Assembly: GCF_902364355.1 (NCBI RefSeq)
Contig: NZ_CABJDK010000004.1
Location: 2,682 to 66,681 of the forward strand
Reading direction: 5' to 3'
Length of the DNA stretch: 64,000 bases
Source: Collinsella aerofaciens
GTDB taxonomy: Bacteria > Actinomycetota > Coriobacteriia > Coriobacteriales > Coriobacteriaceae
Shown: positions 25,462 to 35,185 of the stretch, piece after piece
Position numbering within the stretch: position 1 is the stretch's first letter
Layout: each line of letters begins with the position of its first letter
Program-made: the position numbers and the translations under genes
The notes under the pieces: model-generated
What the model was told of the DNA's origin: nothing
Database searches by the model: none
Seen by the model: only the letters and a program-made list of their open reading frames with translations

Positions 25462-26267
25462 TCGTCGCCGAGCTCGAGCGCGCGCTACTGGCACGCTATC
25501 CCAAGACCAATGCCGAGAGTTGGGACCATGTAGGACTCTCCGTCGGCGACCCTGCCGCGGAGATTACCGGTGTTGCCTGCGCACTCGATGCGACCGAAGC
25601 CAATGTGCACCGCGCCCAGGAGGCCGGCGCCAACGTGCTGCTAACGCATCATCCCGTCTATATCAAGGCGCCCGAGGCGTTTTGCCCGCCCGGTGCGACG
25701 CGCCCCCAATGCAGCGCGGCGCTCTACGAGGCAGCCCGTTGCGGCGTGAGCATTATCTCGCTCCACACCAACCTGGACCGCTCGCACGAGGCACGTATCT
25801 GCCTAAGTAGGCTTTTGGACGCCGCGCCCGCAAGCTCGTTGGAGCACGTGGACGACCCCGAGGCCTGCGGACTGGGCGTGCTCGCGACCCTCCACGACCC
25901 CTGCAGCCTGCGCAACCTTGCCGCACGCGCCGCAGCGGCGTTTGGCAGCGACCCGCGCGTGTGGGGCGAGGCCGATCACCCGTGCCGAACCATCGCAATT
26001 TTGGGCGGTTCGCTGGGTGACTTTGGCGTGCTTGCCATCGCCGCCGGTGCGAATGTCATCGTGACGGGCGAGGCGGGCTACCACGTGGCGCAAGACCTTG
26101 CCTTGCGCGGGCTGCCGGTGATCTTGCTCGGCCACGACCGCTCCGAGGAGCCGTTCGTTGATATATTGATGAACTCTGCAGTTGACGCCGGGGCCGACCC
26201 CCGTCATGCGATTAAAATACTGAACCCTTGCCAATGGTGGACTGTGACAAAAGGAGAGAACTTATGA
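25458..26267 (+). CDS. Nif3-like dinuclear metal-centre protein
   Basis: 269 residues with the NIF3/YbgI layout: SWDHVGLSVGD at residues 20-30, LLTHHPVYIK near 63 (metal-binding His pair), SLHTNLDRS near 100, and the C-terminal VTGEAGYHVAQDLALRGLPVILLGHDRSE. The family forms toroidal hexamers with two metals; the role (GTP cyclohydrolase-like or other hydrolase) is unsettled. ATG overlaps the desulfurase stop. Next gene overlaps by four bases. Confidence 0.9.
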   Translation: MIVAELERALLARYPKTNAESWDHVGLSVGDPAAEITGVACALDATEANVHRAQEAGANVLLTHHPVYIKAPEAFCPPGATRPQCSAALYEAARCGVSIISLHTNLDRSHEARICLSRLLDAAPASSLEHVDDPEACGLGVLATLHDPCSLRNLAARAAAAFGSDPRVWGEADHPCRTIAILGGSLGDFGVLAIAAGANVIVTGEAGYHVAQDLALRGLPVILLGHDRSEEPFVDILMNSAVDAGADPRHAIKILNPCQWWTVTKGENL

Positions 26268-26983
26268 GCGCCGGCGCTACGCTACTCAAGCTGCAACAGA
26301 TCGATTTGGAGCTCGCCCGCAACAAGAGCGAACTTGCCAATATGCCGGAGCTCAAGGAGCTCGCTTCCAAGCGCAAGACCTACGTTAAGCTCAAAGCCGA
26401 AATGACCAGGCTCTACGCCCAACGCAAGGACCTGGATATTGAGCTCGACGATCTCAACACCACCGAGATCAAGACCAATAACGCCATCGAGGCCGCCAAG
26501 AAGCGCCACGTTGACGGCTCTGACTATCGCGAGGTTCAGGACCTGGAGAACGAGCTCGCCACCCTGGCCAAGCGTCTGGACAAGATTGAGCACACCCGCA
26601 AGGACGTCGTTGTCGCCCACAAAGAGGCGCTCGACCGCGAGACCCGCGCGCAGGCAATCATCGCCAAGTTCGAAGAGGGCGTGAAGGCCGATACCAAGGC
26701 CGCCCGCGCCAAGGCTGCCGACCTGCAGGCTCAGATCGAAGCCGCCACTAAGGAGCGCACCGCGCTGGCCGCCACGCTGCCGGCCGACGTGCTCACCGAC
26801 TACGAGCGTCTGCTCAAGCAGTTCCGCGGCTTGGCCGTCGAGACCATCCAGGGCAACATCCCCACGGTCTGCCACACCGCGCTGCAGGCATCGTCCATGA
26901 GCGACCTCAACCACGACGGCAGTGAGATTACGCACTGCCCGTACTGCCACCGCCTGCTCGTGCTCCCTAGCAAGGAAGCTTAA
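26264..26983 (+). CDS. Coiled-coil protein with C-terminal zinc ribbon (DUF164/CdsZ-like)
   Basis: 239 residues. Residues 5-170 are a long antiparallel coiled coil (LLKLQQIDLELARNKSEL onward). The tail is the zinc-ribbon region, but the first cysteine pair is reduced to a single Cys (IPTVCHTAL) while the second is intact (CPYCHRLL), so metal binding may use His or be weak. Family members sit next to Nif3-like genes; a nucleic-acid role has been suggested. ATG 26264 has AAGGAGAG ahead and overlaps the Nif3-like stop. Confidence 0.85.
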   Translation: MSAGATLLKLQQIDLELARNKSELANMPELKELASKRKTYVKLKAEMTRLYAQRKDLDIELDDLNTTEIKTNNAIEAAKKRHVDGSDYREVQDLENELATLAKRLDKIEHTRKDVVVAHKEALDRETRAQAIIAKFEEGVKADTKAARAKAADLQAQIEAATKERTALAATLPADVLTDYERLLKQFRGLAVETIQGNIPTVCHTALQASSMSDLNHDGSEITHCPYCHRLLVLPSKEA

Positions 26984-26985
26984 CG

Positions 26986-28200
26986 ATGACGGCGGCACCC
27001 AACAATTCAATGCAACTTGAGGGAAAAACGATCCTGCTGGGCATTACCGGCGGGATCGCCGCCTATAAGTCGTGCAATATCGTGCGCCTGCTGCAAAAGC
27101 GCGGCGCACGTGTCAAAGTCGTTATGAGCGAGCATGCCACGGAGTTTGTGGGGCCGCTTACCTTCCGCGCGCTCACCAACGAGCCGGTCGCGGTTGGGCT
27201 ATTCGACGATCCTTCCGACCCCATCCACCACATTTCGCTGGCGCAGGAGCCCGATCTGGTGGTCGTGGCGCCCGCGACGGCCAATATTATCGCCAAGATG
27301 GCCAACGGCATCGCCGATGACCTCATCTCCACCACGCTGCTGGCAACGCCGCGACCCATCGTGATCGCACCCGCTATGAACAACGGCATGTGGAAGGCGC
27401 CGGCAACGCAGGCCAACATGGCCACGCTGCGCGAGCACGGTGTCCATGTGGTGGGACCCGGCAGCGGCTACCTTGCCTGCGGCGACGTGGACACGGGGCG
27501 CATGAGCGAGCCCGAGGACATCGTCGAGGCTGTCTGTGAGGTGCTCAACCCCGTGCCGCAAGACCTGACGGGCAAGCGCATCGTCATCACCGCCGGCCCC
27601 ACGCACGAGCCGATCGACCCGGTGCGATTCATTGGCAACCGTTCTTCGGGCAAGATGGGTATCGCCCTGGCGGGGGAGGCCGCACGTCGCGGTGCCGCCG
27701 TCACGCTCGTGCTGGGACCGACATCGCTCGACGTTCCCCGCGGTGTGGAGTGCGTGCACGTACAGACCGCCTCAGAAATGCTCAAGGCAGCGCTGAGCGC
27801 CTTCCAGACGGCCGACGCGGCCATTTGCGCCGCCGCCGTCGCCGACTACACGCCGGCGGCCCCAGCGGACCATAAGCTCAAAAAGGCCAACGATCGCCTG
27901 GATCGAATCGAGCTCGTCGAGACCGTTGACATCTTGGCCGAACTTTCACGCCAAAAGGGCGATCGCCTCGTAATCGGCTTTGCAGCCGAGACTGATAACG
28001 TCGTCGAGTACGCCGAGCGCAAATTGACCCGCAAAGGCTGCGATGCCATTATCGCCAACGATGTCTCACGCGCCGATTCGGGCTTTGGAACCGACACCAA
28101 CAAGGCTTGGATCGTGAGCATAGCGGGTACGCAAGAACTACCCGTACTAACAAAGCCCCAGCTCGCAGATACAATTTTGGACTTGCTTCAAAATTTGTAA
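26986..28200 (+). CDS. coaBC: Bifunctional phosphopantothenoylcysteine decarboxylase/synthetase
   Basis: 404 residues. CoaC half: LLGITGGIAAYKS, the FMN-site APAMNNGMWKAP and the catalytic Cys in YLACGDVDTGRM near residue 158. CoaB half from about 190: VITAGPTHEPIDPVRFIGNRSSGKMG, CAAAVADYTP and KLKKANDRL. It makes 4'-phosphopantetheine for coenzyme A. ATG 26986 is two bases after the upstream stop; ATG 27010 is an alternative. It is the last gene of the plus-strand block. Confidence 0.95.
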   Translation: MTAAPNNSMQLEGKTILLGITGGIAAYKSCNIVRLLQKRGARVKVVMSEHATEFVGPLTFRALTNEPVAVGLFDDPSDPIHHISLAQEPDLVVVAPATANIIAKMANGIADDLISTTLLATPRPIVIAPAMNNGMWKAPATQANMATLREHGVHVVGPGSGYLACGDVDTGRMSEPEDIVEAVCEVLNPVPQDLTGKRIVITAGPTHEPIDPVRFIGNRSSGKMGIALAGEAARRGAAVTLVLGPTSLDVPRGVECVHVQTASEMLKAALSAFQTADAAICAAAVADYTPAAPADHKLKKANDRLDRIELVETVDILAELSRQKGDRLVIGFAAETDNVVEYAERKLTRKGCDAIIANDVSRADSGFGTDTNKAWIVSIAGTQELPVLTKPQLADTILDLLQNL

Positions 28201-28208
28201 AAAAGTTC

Positions 28209-28238
28209 TTGCACAAGGACAAAGTTTCGGGTTAATAT
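28209..28238 (+). promoter_or_regulatory. Promoter of tRNA-Pro
   Basis: TTGCAC (28209-28214), 18 bases, TAATAT (28233-28238), starting nine bases after the coaBC stop. Confidence 0.6.
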
Positions 28239-28280
28239 ACTCCCTGTTGCGAGCGAAAGCAGAGCAACAAACAAAAGCTT

Positions 28281-28357
<77 letters not shown>

Positions 28358-28366
28358 GAAGTTTGC

Positions 28367-28396
28367 AGGTCAGGCATTTAGTGCCTGACCTTTTTT
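28367..28396 (+). terminator. Terminator of tRNA-Pro
   Basis: GGTCAGGCA and TGCCTGACC pair over nine bases around TTTAG, then TTTTTT. Confidence 0.9.
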
Positions 28397-28825
28397 GTTT
28401 TAAGCAATTGCTTAATTTTCAGTAAGCAACAGGGTGCCAAAAATCTACCTACGCGATAATCGCCTTTTGCGGCTACTTGCGCGTTTTGCACGCGCTTGAG
28501 CCGATTTATTAACGCGATATGAATCTACATACGCGTAGCTGGTATGCAGCCGAGTACAGGCTGTATTTATCGCGGCGATTAACACAGATATAGCGACTAT
28601 AACGGACAAGCATGTCGCTGTATTTATTCCAGTAGTTCACTTGATCGGTGGACAAGTGGGCCGTTGCAACGAAACGCCAAGCGGGATGGGCTCTATACGA
28701 GGACGCCGCAGGGTAATGGCGGGGGAGTGCGGTGGGCGCTCTGAGAGCCGCTGTGTGACCCCATGTCTCCTTAACTCGATAATTTGTGTTTGAAGCCACG
28801 AATCGGTCGAGCAATTGCCAAAAGA
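28397..28825. other. Gene-free stretch between tRNA-Pro and the kinase operon
   Basis: No reading frame with a plausible start or recognised motif on either strand. Short motifs recur (ATCTACCTACGCG at 28443 region and ATCTACATACGCG near 28524; CTGTATTTAT at 28560 and 28617 regions), which may be remnants of an insertion beside the tRNA. Confidence 0.3.
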
Positions 28826-28853
28826 AAGGCCCATGCAGGATTGCACGGGCCTT
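28826..28853 (-). terminator. Terminator of the kinase/transporter operon
   Basis: On the minus strand AAGGCCC-GTGCA... and TGCA-GGGCCTT form a stem of two blocks around TCC, followed by TCTTTTGG. It lies 110 bases after the histidine kinase stop. Confidence 0.6.
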
Positions 28854-28963
28854 ACATCAGATCAAATTTGAGCTAGAAGCACCAAATGGGGCAGACGCAA
28901 CACCATCTCGTCGCGGCCTCGGCGAGCGACATATCGCAGTCGAGGTAGACATCGAGGAAATCG

Positions 28964-30400
28964 TCAGATCCCGCACAGGGGGACCGCGATGGTGACCACC
29001 GCGCCGCCCGAGGGGCTGTTGGCGAGCAAGACGGAGCCCCCGTGGGCGCTCGCGGCCTCGGAGGCGACGTGGAGGCCGAGCCCGTAGTGGCGGCCTCCGT
29101 CGCGCGAGGAGCGGGACGAGTCGTCTGTGAAGAGGCGCTCGCAGCCGCGTTCGAGGGCGGCGGGAGAAAAGCCCGGTCCGTCGTCGGCCACCTCGATGAC
29201 GAGGTGTCCGCCCGCGACGTCGCAGGAGACCGCCACGCGCGAGCGCGCGTGCTCGGCGGCGTTGGCCACGAGGTTCGCGGCGGCTCGCGCCAGGGCGGTT
29301 CGGTCGAGTAGGGCCTCGGGCGCGCCCGCGACAGCGGGGCCCGTGGCCGCGTTGAGCGTCACGCCTCGCGCCCGGGCGATCTGGGCGGCCTCGGCGAGGA
29401 CCTGTTCGCAGAGCTCGGCCGGCCGCATGGGGGCCCTCTCCGCCCCGCCGGACCCGCGCGAGGCCTCGATGAGCAGGCGCACGTAGTCGTCGAGCCTTTC
29501 GACACTGCCGGCTATGTCGCTCGCGGCGGCCGCGAGGTCGGCGTCTTTCTCGTCTTCCAGCTCCTCCGCCACGAAGTCGGCGTTGGCGCGCAGCACAGTA
29601 AGCGGCGTCTTGAGGTCGTGGGCGATCGACGTCATCTGCTCGCGCTGCCCCCGCTCCGCGGCCCAGCGGGCCTCGAGCGACTCGGCGAGGGAGGCCCGCA
29701 TGGCGTCCATCGCGGCGAGGACGTCGTTCACCTCGCGCACATTGGTGCTGCCGACCGCGAAGTCGAGCTCTCCCGCGCCGACGCGCCCCGCCGCCTCCGC
29801 GAGCGGCGCCATCTTGCGCGAGATCACGCGGCTCGCACGACGCGCCACGAGCGCGAGCGCGAGCGCGCTTCCCACAGCGGCGCCGACGAGCATGAGGTTC
29901 TGCGGGTTGGGAAGCAGGCTGGCGAGATCGCGCGAGACCCACTGCGGCAGGTACTCGCTGACGAGTGCGCAGGCCCCGCCGCCCTTGAGCGGGAACGCAG
30001 CGTAGGTGAAGCCCGAGCCCCCGCCCTCGATCTCCACTGTGCCCGGATCCGCGGCGAGTGCCGTACTGGCCATTTCCGTCGCATCCTCGAGCCGCGTGCC
30101 CTCGAGGTCTGTCATCAGCACGTATCCGTCCTTGTTCAGGATGAGGTAGCGGTAGGCCGTCGGCACGTCCTGCTGCCCGCAGACGCCGTCGCGTGCCAGG
30201 CCCTCCGCGACCTCGCGCGCATTGGCCGGCCCCCAGCTTGCCTCGTAGACGAAGCCCGCGCTGATCGCCACGGAGAGCACCATGAACGAGGCGAGCCACG
30301 CCGTGGCGACCGCCGCGAACGCGTAGGCGAAGTAGCGCGCGATGACGAAGGAGAGCGGCATGCCCCCGCGACCTCGCGCTCCGATCTTCAGAGCTGCCAC
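28964..30400 (-). CDS. Sensor histidine kinase
   Basis: 478 residues. Two membrane helices (about 30-50 and 170-190) flank a ~115-residue outside domain; HAMP-like region 190-240; HisKA box SIAHDLKTPLTVLRANADF near 260 with the phospho-His; N box NLVANAAEHA near 385; G boxes VADDGPGF and HYGLGLHVA. It phosphorylates the response regulator encoded just upstream. The 13-base overlap with that gene and the transporter operon upstream point to sensing of a cell-envelope peptide. Base composition is far more GC-rich than in the neighbouring blocks. Confidence 0.9.
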   Translation of the reverse strand: MAALKIGARGRGGMPLSFVIARYFAYAFAAVATAWLASFMVLSVAISAGFVYEASWGPANAREVAEGLARDGVCGQQDVPTAYRYLILNKDGYVLMTDLEGTRLEDATEMASTALAADPGTVEIEGGGSGFTYAAFPLKGGGACALVSEYLPQWVSRDLASLLPNPQNLMLVGAAVGSALALALVARRASRVISRKMAPLAEAAGRVGAGELDFAVGSTNVREVNDVLAAMDAMRASLAESLEARWAAERGQREQMTSIAHDLKTPLTVLRANADFVAEELEDEKDADLAAAASDIAGSVERLDDYVRLLIEASRGSGGAERAPMRPAELCEQVLAEAAQIARARGVTLNAATGPAVAGAPEALLDRTALARAAANLVANAAEHARSRVAVSCDVAGGHLVIEVADDGPGFSPAALERGCERLFTDDSSRSSRDGGRHYGLGLHVASEAASAHGGSVLLANSPSGGAVVTIAVPLCGI

Positions 30401-31050
30401 TTGTACCCCATCCCCCAGACGGTCGCGATCGGATCGGCGCCGGCCTCGGAGAGTTTCCTCCGGGCGCGGCTGACCTGCATGGATATGGCCGCGTCGTCGG
30501 CGTCGCTCTCCCAGCCGAGCACCGCCTCGCGTATCTGCGCGCGGCTCATGACCTGCCCGGGGTGGCGGGCGAGGTACTCGCAGATGGCGTACTCGGTGGG
30601 CGTGAGCGGCACGGCCTCGCCGCCCACGGCGAGGCCGCGCGCCCCGAGGTCGATCCGCACCTCCCCGAAGGAGAGGGCGTGCGAGCGCGGCCGGCGCTCA
30701 CGGCGTAGATGGGCCGCGACCTTGGCGCGCAGTTCCGCGGCCCCGAAGGGCTTGCGGACGTAGTCGTCGGCGCCCAGGCCGTAGGCGGCCACGGCATCCT
30801 CCTCAGCCACGCGCGCGGTCAGGAAGACGATGGGGCCGTCGAAGTCCGGGCGTATCTGCCGCACGAGCTCGAAGCCGTCAAGCCCCGGCATCATGACGTC
30901 GCAGAGCACGAGGTCGAAGCGCGAGAGGTCCATCCCCGGGACCGCCGTCGGGTCCGCCGCCCTGACGACCTCATGGCCGTCGCGGCCGAGGACGCGCGCG
31001 AGCGCATCGAGGATCGCCCGTTCATCATCCACTGCCAGTATCCTCGCCAT
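30388..31050 (-). CDS. Response regulator, OmpR/PhoB type
   Basis: 220 residues. Receiver domain with DDE (residues 8-10), phospho-acceptor Asp in LVLCDVMMPG near 52, Thr in FLTAR near 80 and Lys in VRKPFG near 103. Winged-helix effector with PLTPTEYAICEYLARHPGQVMSRAQI and RARRKL...VWGMGYKW. ATG 31050 follows AGGAGGTCAAC, which decides the start. It probably controls the upstream transporter genes in answer to the kinase. Confidence 0.92.
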   Translation of the reverse strand: MARILAVDDERAILDALARVLGRDGHEVVRAADPTAVPGMDLSRFDLVLCDVMMPGLDGFELVRQIRPDFDGPIVFLTARVAEEDAVAAYGLGADDYVRKPFGAAELRAKVAAHLRRERRPRSHALSFGEVRIDLGARGLAVGGEAVPLTPTEYAICEYLARHPGQVMSRAQIREAVLGWESDADDAAISMQVSRARRKLSEAGADPIATVWGMGYKWQL

Positions 31051-31094
31051 GTTGACCTCCTGAAACTCTCGTCGGAATTGTACTAGCGCCGCGC

Positions 31095-31277
31095 TCAGCG
31101 GTCCAGAGCCCTGCGCGCAGCCGCGGGCGCCCACATGGCGATCTCAGGGTTGGGCAGCACGCGGTCTGCGATCGAGCGCAGCGCCGACCCCCAGCCGGCG
31201 TCGAGCAGGGCATTCCCGCCCAGAAGGAGCGCTGCGGAGAGGAGGGCGAGCATGGCGGCGAGCGGCCTCCTACGCAT
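31095..31277 (-). CDS. Small membrane protein of the immunity operon
   Basis: 60 residues starting MRRRPLAAMLALLSAALLLGG: basic start and one membrane helix or signal peptide, then about 35 residues with DAGWGSALRSIADRVLPNPE. The start overlaps the permease gene by eight bases. It may be an anchored accessory (like lanI-type immunity peptides, though much shorter) or a small subunit of the transporter; the family is not recognised. Confidence 0.55.
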   Translation of the reverse strand: MRRRPLAAMLALLSAALLLGGNALLDAGWGSALRSIADRVLPNPEIAMWAPAAARRALDR

Positions 31278-32085
31278 CTGCCCTCCCGTCCTCGAAGCGG
31301 CAGAACCAGGCGAGAAGGACGGCGTCGGCTGCCAGGGTGAGCACGAGGCCAGCGAGCGCAGTCGTGAGGAGTGGGCCCGCCGCGCGTACGGCGTCGATGA
31401 AGGCCTCAACCCCGAGCGACCCCAGGCGCGCGGGCCAGGCGAGCGGCACCCAGCTCAGGGGCGTCACCAGGGCACCGGTGAGCTCGCCGGTCATGAGGCC
31501 GTGCGCAAGTCCGCCCACCGAGAAGAACGCGAGGAGCGTCCCCGCCGCGCCGCCGCCGATGGCGGCGTTGCGGCCGAGGCGCAGGGCCACGCCGAGCCCC
31601 AGCGCGTAGAGGGGCAAGCTGCCCAGCACGATGCCCGCCCAGGCGGCCGCAAGCGGAGCGGGCCCGAGCGGCAGGCGTCCGGCGACGGCGAGCGCGCCCC
31701 CGAACACGCTGAGCGCCACGGCCAGCGCGCCCGCGCCGAGCGCCGCAAGGGCGAGCAGCTTCGCCGCGACGGCGCGCCCTCGCGAGGGGACCGCCGTGAG
31801 GTTGGTGAGGCGCCCGGCAGCGCGCTCCTCGTCCACGGCGAGCCCGCAGACGATGGCGGACATGAGCGGCATGAGGGCGCCGAGGAACTGGGCGTAGGCG
31901 TCCGCGCCCAGCGCCGGGTCCCATCGGGTTACGGAGAAGTACTCGCCGCAGGCAAGACCGGCTGCCAGGCCGCAGGCGAGGTGCACCGCCGAGAGCGGGG
32001 AGCGCGCCAGGCGCAGGGCCTCGGAGAGCAGGGCCCGCGAGAGAGTCATGCGCGGCGTCGGGTCGGAGAGTCGTGTCATGGCCAT
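31270..32085 (-). CDS. Lantibiotic-immunity ABC permease, MutG/EpiG-like
   Basis: 271 residues with about six membrane helices in an Ala/Leu/Gly-rich sequence (AVHLACGLAAGLACGEYF, LLALAALGAGALAVAL, LTTALAGLVLTLAADAVLLAWF). Second of two permeases behind the ATPase, as in MutFEG-type exporters that remove lantibiotics from the membrane. Start ATG 32085 overlaps the stop of the first permease (TGATG) and has GGAG five bases ahead. Confidence 0.75.
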   Translation of the reverse strand: MAMTRLSDPTPRMTLSRALLSEALRLARSPLSAVHLACGLAAGLACGEYFSVTRWDPALGADAYAQFLGALMPLMSAIVCGLAVDEERAAGRLTNLTAVPSRGRAVAAKLLALAALGAGALAVALSVFGGALAVAGRLPLGPAPLAAAWAGIVLGSLPLYALGLGVALRLGRNAAIGGGAAGTLLAFFSVGGLAHGLMTGELTGALVTPLSWVPLAWPARLGSLGVEAFIDAVRAAGPLLTTALAGLVLTLAADAVLLAWFCRFEDGRADA

Positions 32086-32851
32086 CACCTCTCCTCGGAG
32101 CGCGCGAACCAGGCAGCGCCCGCCGCCGTGAGCGCGGCGAACGCGAGCGCGCAGACCGCAAGGCCCGCCAGCGTGAGCATGCCGTCCGCCGCGAGCGCCC
32201 CGCCGAGCGCCATGTCCGCCGCGAGCGGCTCGCCGCTCGGCAGCACGGGGATGAAGCTCGTGGGGATGACCATGTTCGCCGACGGCGGAAAGAGCTGCGG
32301 CAGCGGCACCAACGACCAGGCGAACCCACCTACGAGTTGCGCGGCGAGCGGGCAGAAGATGCCCGCGAGCATGCCGAGCCGCGCCGTGAGGAAGAGCCCT
32401 GCGGGGATCATCCACGCCGCGGTCACCGTGTTGGCGAGCGCGCAGAGGAGCATCGTGAGCGTGCCCGCGGCCGTGAGACCCTGCGAGGAGAACGCCGATC
32501 CCGCGAGGTAGATGCCAAAGACCACGAGGTTCGAGAGCGTGCAAAGAGCGAGGCACCAGAGCGCCTTGGCCCACCAGGCTCGCCCGAGCGGGAAGCCCAG
32601 GCCCAGAAGCCCCCGCATCCGCGTGCGAGCGTCCGCCCGCGCGACGCACGCCACCACAAGCGAGAGAGACACGGGCAGGAAGAGCGCGTACCAGTAGTTC
32701 CACGCGCTAAAGATCTGCACGCCCCGGTAGGGCATCGCGCCGAGCAGCGGCATCGGCAGCGCCATGAGCACGGCCAGGCGAACCGGTGCCGCGTGGCGCG
32801 ACTTCAGGGCCTCGGCGCGCAGGCCCGCGAGCAGGCCGCCTTTCTCGCCCG

Positions 32852-32855
<4 letters not shown>
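32085..32855 (-). CDS. Lantibiotic-immunity ABC permease, MutE/EpiE-like
   Basis: 256 residues, six membrane segments. The N-terminal part ALKSRHAAPVRLAVLMALPMPLL and IFSAWNYWYALFLPVSLSLVVA matches the usual start of MutE/EpiE permeases (large loop with NWWY-like motif). It overlaps the ATPase gene by four bases. With the ATPase and the second permease it would form an exporter protecting against a bacteriocin-like peptide made by a neighbour; no bacteriocin gene is in the window. Confidence 0.8.
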
Positions 32856-33580
<725 letters not shown>

Positions 33581-33790
33581 GGGTTCGTCCTTTCTCTTCC
33601 GGGCGCGCGGGCCGAATCGCCGTGCCCGCGCGCCTTACCTTTCGGGTTCACCATCCATGGTGGGACGCGTTTCTAACGAATCCGTAACGGCCGTTGGGTT
33701 CTTTTGGCGCAAACTCTTCTCGACCCGCACATCATGATTAATTTGCTTGAGGCAACAACTTTCCCGATCGATGTAATCACCGAATCAAAA

Positions 33791-33849
33791 CGTGTACGTC
33801 AACCTCCAAAAACGACATTTTTCGACATGTTTGGAGACTGATGTACACG
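33791..33849. repeat. 59-bp imperfect palindrome in a divergent intergenic region
   Basis: CGTGTACGTCAACCTCCAAA and its mirror (TTTGGAGACTGATGTACACG at 33830-33849) match at 17 of 20 positions; the centre is ACGACATTTTTCGACATG. It lies between divergently read genes (ATPase at 33580 minus, phosphatidyltransferase at 33977 plus), so it is not a terminator of either. It may be an operator or a small mobile hairpin. Confidence 0.6.
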
Positions 33850-33976
33850 AATGCGAAAATCCCCGCCGCCCATAAGCGCCCTCCACATGTCTGGACTCTC
33901 TATGCTTACGCTGGATAGACATCGCCGGAACGGGTATAGTATCGAAAGTTTTGTCGTTAACCAGCGGGGGAGTCCT

Positions 33977-34681
33977 GTGGGCATCAAAAAGAAGATCAAA
34001 AAGGAGCTTATCGGCACTTCCGATTACCCGTCGAATAAGATCTTTACGGTCTCCAATTTCATCACCTTTACGCGCCTGATCCTCACGCTCGTCTTCCTGT
34101 ACCTGTTTGTGACGGACAACAACCGTGTCGTCGCCATTGTCATCTATGCCATCGCGGCCTCCACCGACTGGATGGACGGTCAGATTGCCCGCATGACCAA
34201 AACGGTCTCATGGCTCGGCAAGGTCATGGATCCCATTTGTGACCGCGCGCTGCTGTTCACCGGCGTCTTGGGGCTGGTGGTCCGCGGAGAGCTGCCCATC
34301 TGGGTCTGCGTGCTCATTATTGGCCGCGACATCTATCTGGGCATTGGCACGCTTATCGTGCGTCATTATCACCGTCGCCCCATCGATGTCGTCTTTCCCG
34401 GAAAGATTGCCACTGCACTGCTCATGACCGGCTTCTCGCTCATGCTGCTCGGGTTCCCCGTTATTGACGGCCTGCATCTTTTACCTTCAACCCTTACGGC
34501 CTTCCCGGGCCTCAACGGAAGCTCGGTGCCCCTCGGCATCTTCTTTGTGTACGGCGGCGTGATCTTCTCCATGCTCACGGCTGTCATCTATTCCATTAAG
34601 GGCGGAGTGGCCATTAAACAGGCTCTCGCGCATCCCGAGGACGAGGACATCGACTTTCTGAACCCCGAAATCGAAGACTGA
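33977..34681 (+). CDS. CDP-alcohol phosphatidyltransferase family
   Basis: 234 residues, about six membrane helices. The signature D-x2-D-G-x2-A-R-x8-G-x3-D-x3-D is complete in DWMDGQIARMTKTVSWLGKV plus MDPICDR near residue 65. It joins a CDP-lipid to an alcohol; this is the second such enzyme in the window besides PgsA at 54895, so the acceptor may differ (glycerol-3-phosphate, inositol or another). GTG 33977 is chosen with GGGGGAG ahead. -10 like TATAGT lies near 33937. Confidence 0.82.
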   Translation: MGIKKKIKKELIGTSDYPSNKIFTVSNFITFTRLILTLVFLYLFVTDNNRVVAIVIYAIAASTDWMDGQIARMTKTVSWLGKVMDPICDRALLFTGVLGLVVRGELPIWVCVLIIGRDIYLGIGTLIVRHYHRRPIDVVFPGKIATALLMTGFSLMLLGFPVIDGLHLLPSTLTAFPGLNGSSVPLGIFFVYGGVIFSMLTAVIYSIKGGVAIKQALAHPEDEDIDFLNPEIED

Positions 34682-34747
34682 TTCGTTGGGGTATGATTAC
34701 GTACGGTTCATTATTTGCGGCACGTCCGCGATAAGTTAGGGGTTGTC

Positions 34748-35182
34748 ATGGACAACATGGTTAACAATATGCCTCAGAATGATAAGACTGCTGACGCTAC
34801 CTGCGTATTCCGCGTGCCTTCAAGCGACGTCACCGTTCCCGACCTCATGGCCAACGTGCGCATCACCGCCCCCGTTCTGTCCATCGTCAAGGGTCCGCAG
34901 ACTGGTGCCGCCTTTGAACTCGAGGACGACGTGACCACCATCGGCCGCGATCCTGCGAACGGCATCTTCCTCAATGACATGACCGTTTCGCGCAGCCACG
35001 CGCGCATTATTCGCGAGGGCCTCGGCGCCCGCATCGAGGACCTGGGCTCGCTCAATGGCACCTGGGTCGACGGTGCCATTGTCAACGCGGCCCCGCTGCA
35101 CGACGGTTCTTCCGTTCAGATCGGTACGTTTACGCTCATCTACCACGAGAGCACGCCGGAGCGCATCGAAACCGGTGAGTAG
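34748..35182 (+). CDS. FHA domain protein
   Basis: 144 residues. A variable N-terminal 50 residues contains DKTADATCVF, possibly a kinase target (Thr). Residues 55-140 are an FHA domain: TTIGRDPANGIFLNDMTVSRSHARI and EDLGSLNGTWVDG, which binds phosphothreonine. This matches the GarA/OdhI-like single-FHA proteins of actinobacteria. Start ATG 34748 follows AGGGGTTGTC. The MerR-type regulator gene follows four bases after the stop, as in mycobacteria (GarA next to MerR-type genes). Confidence 0.88.
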   Translation: MDNMVNNMPQNDKTADATCVFRVPSSDVTVPDLMANVRITAPVLSIVKGPQTGAAFELEDDVTTIGRDPANGIFLNDMTVSRSHARIIREGLGARIEDLGSLNGTWVDGAIVNAAPLHDGSSVQIGTFTLIYHESTPERIETGE

Positions 35183-35185
35183 GGC

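Noticed and set aside
28397..28825. Possible integrase remnant or attachment site beside tRNA-Pro
   Set aside because: No repeat of the tRNA 3' end and no integrase motif was found.
28857..30299. Alternative 480-codon minus-strand frame over the kinase gene
   Set aside because: Arg/Gly-rich shadow in the wrong frame of a histidine kinase with all motifs.
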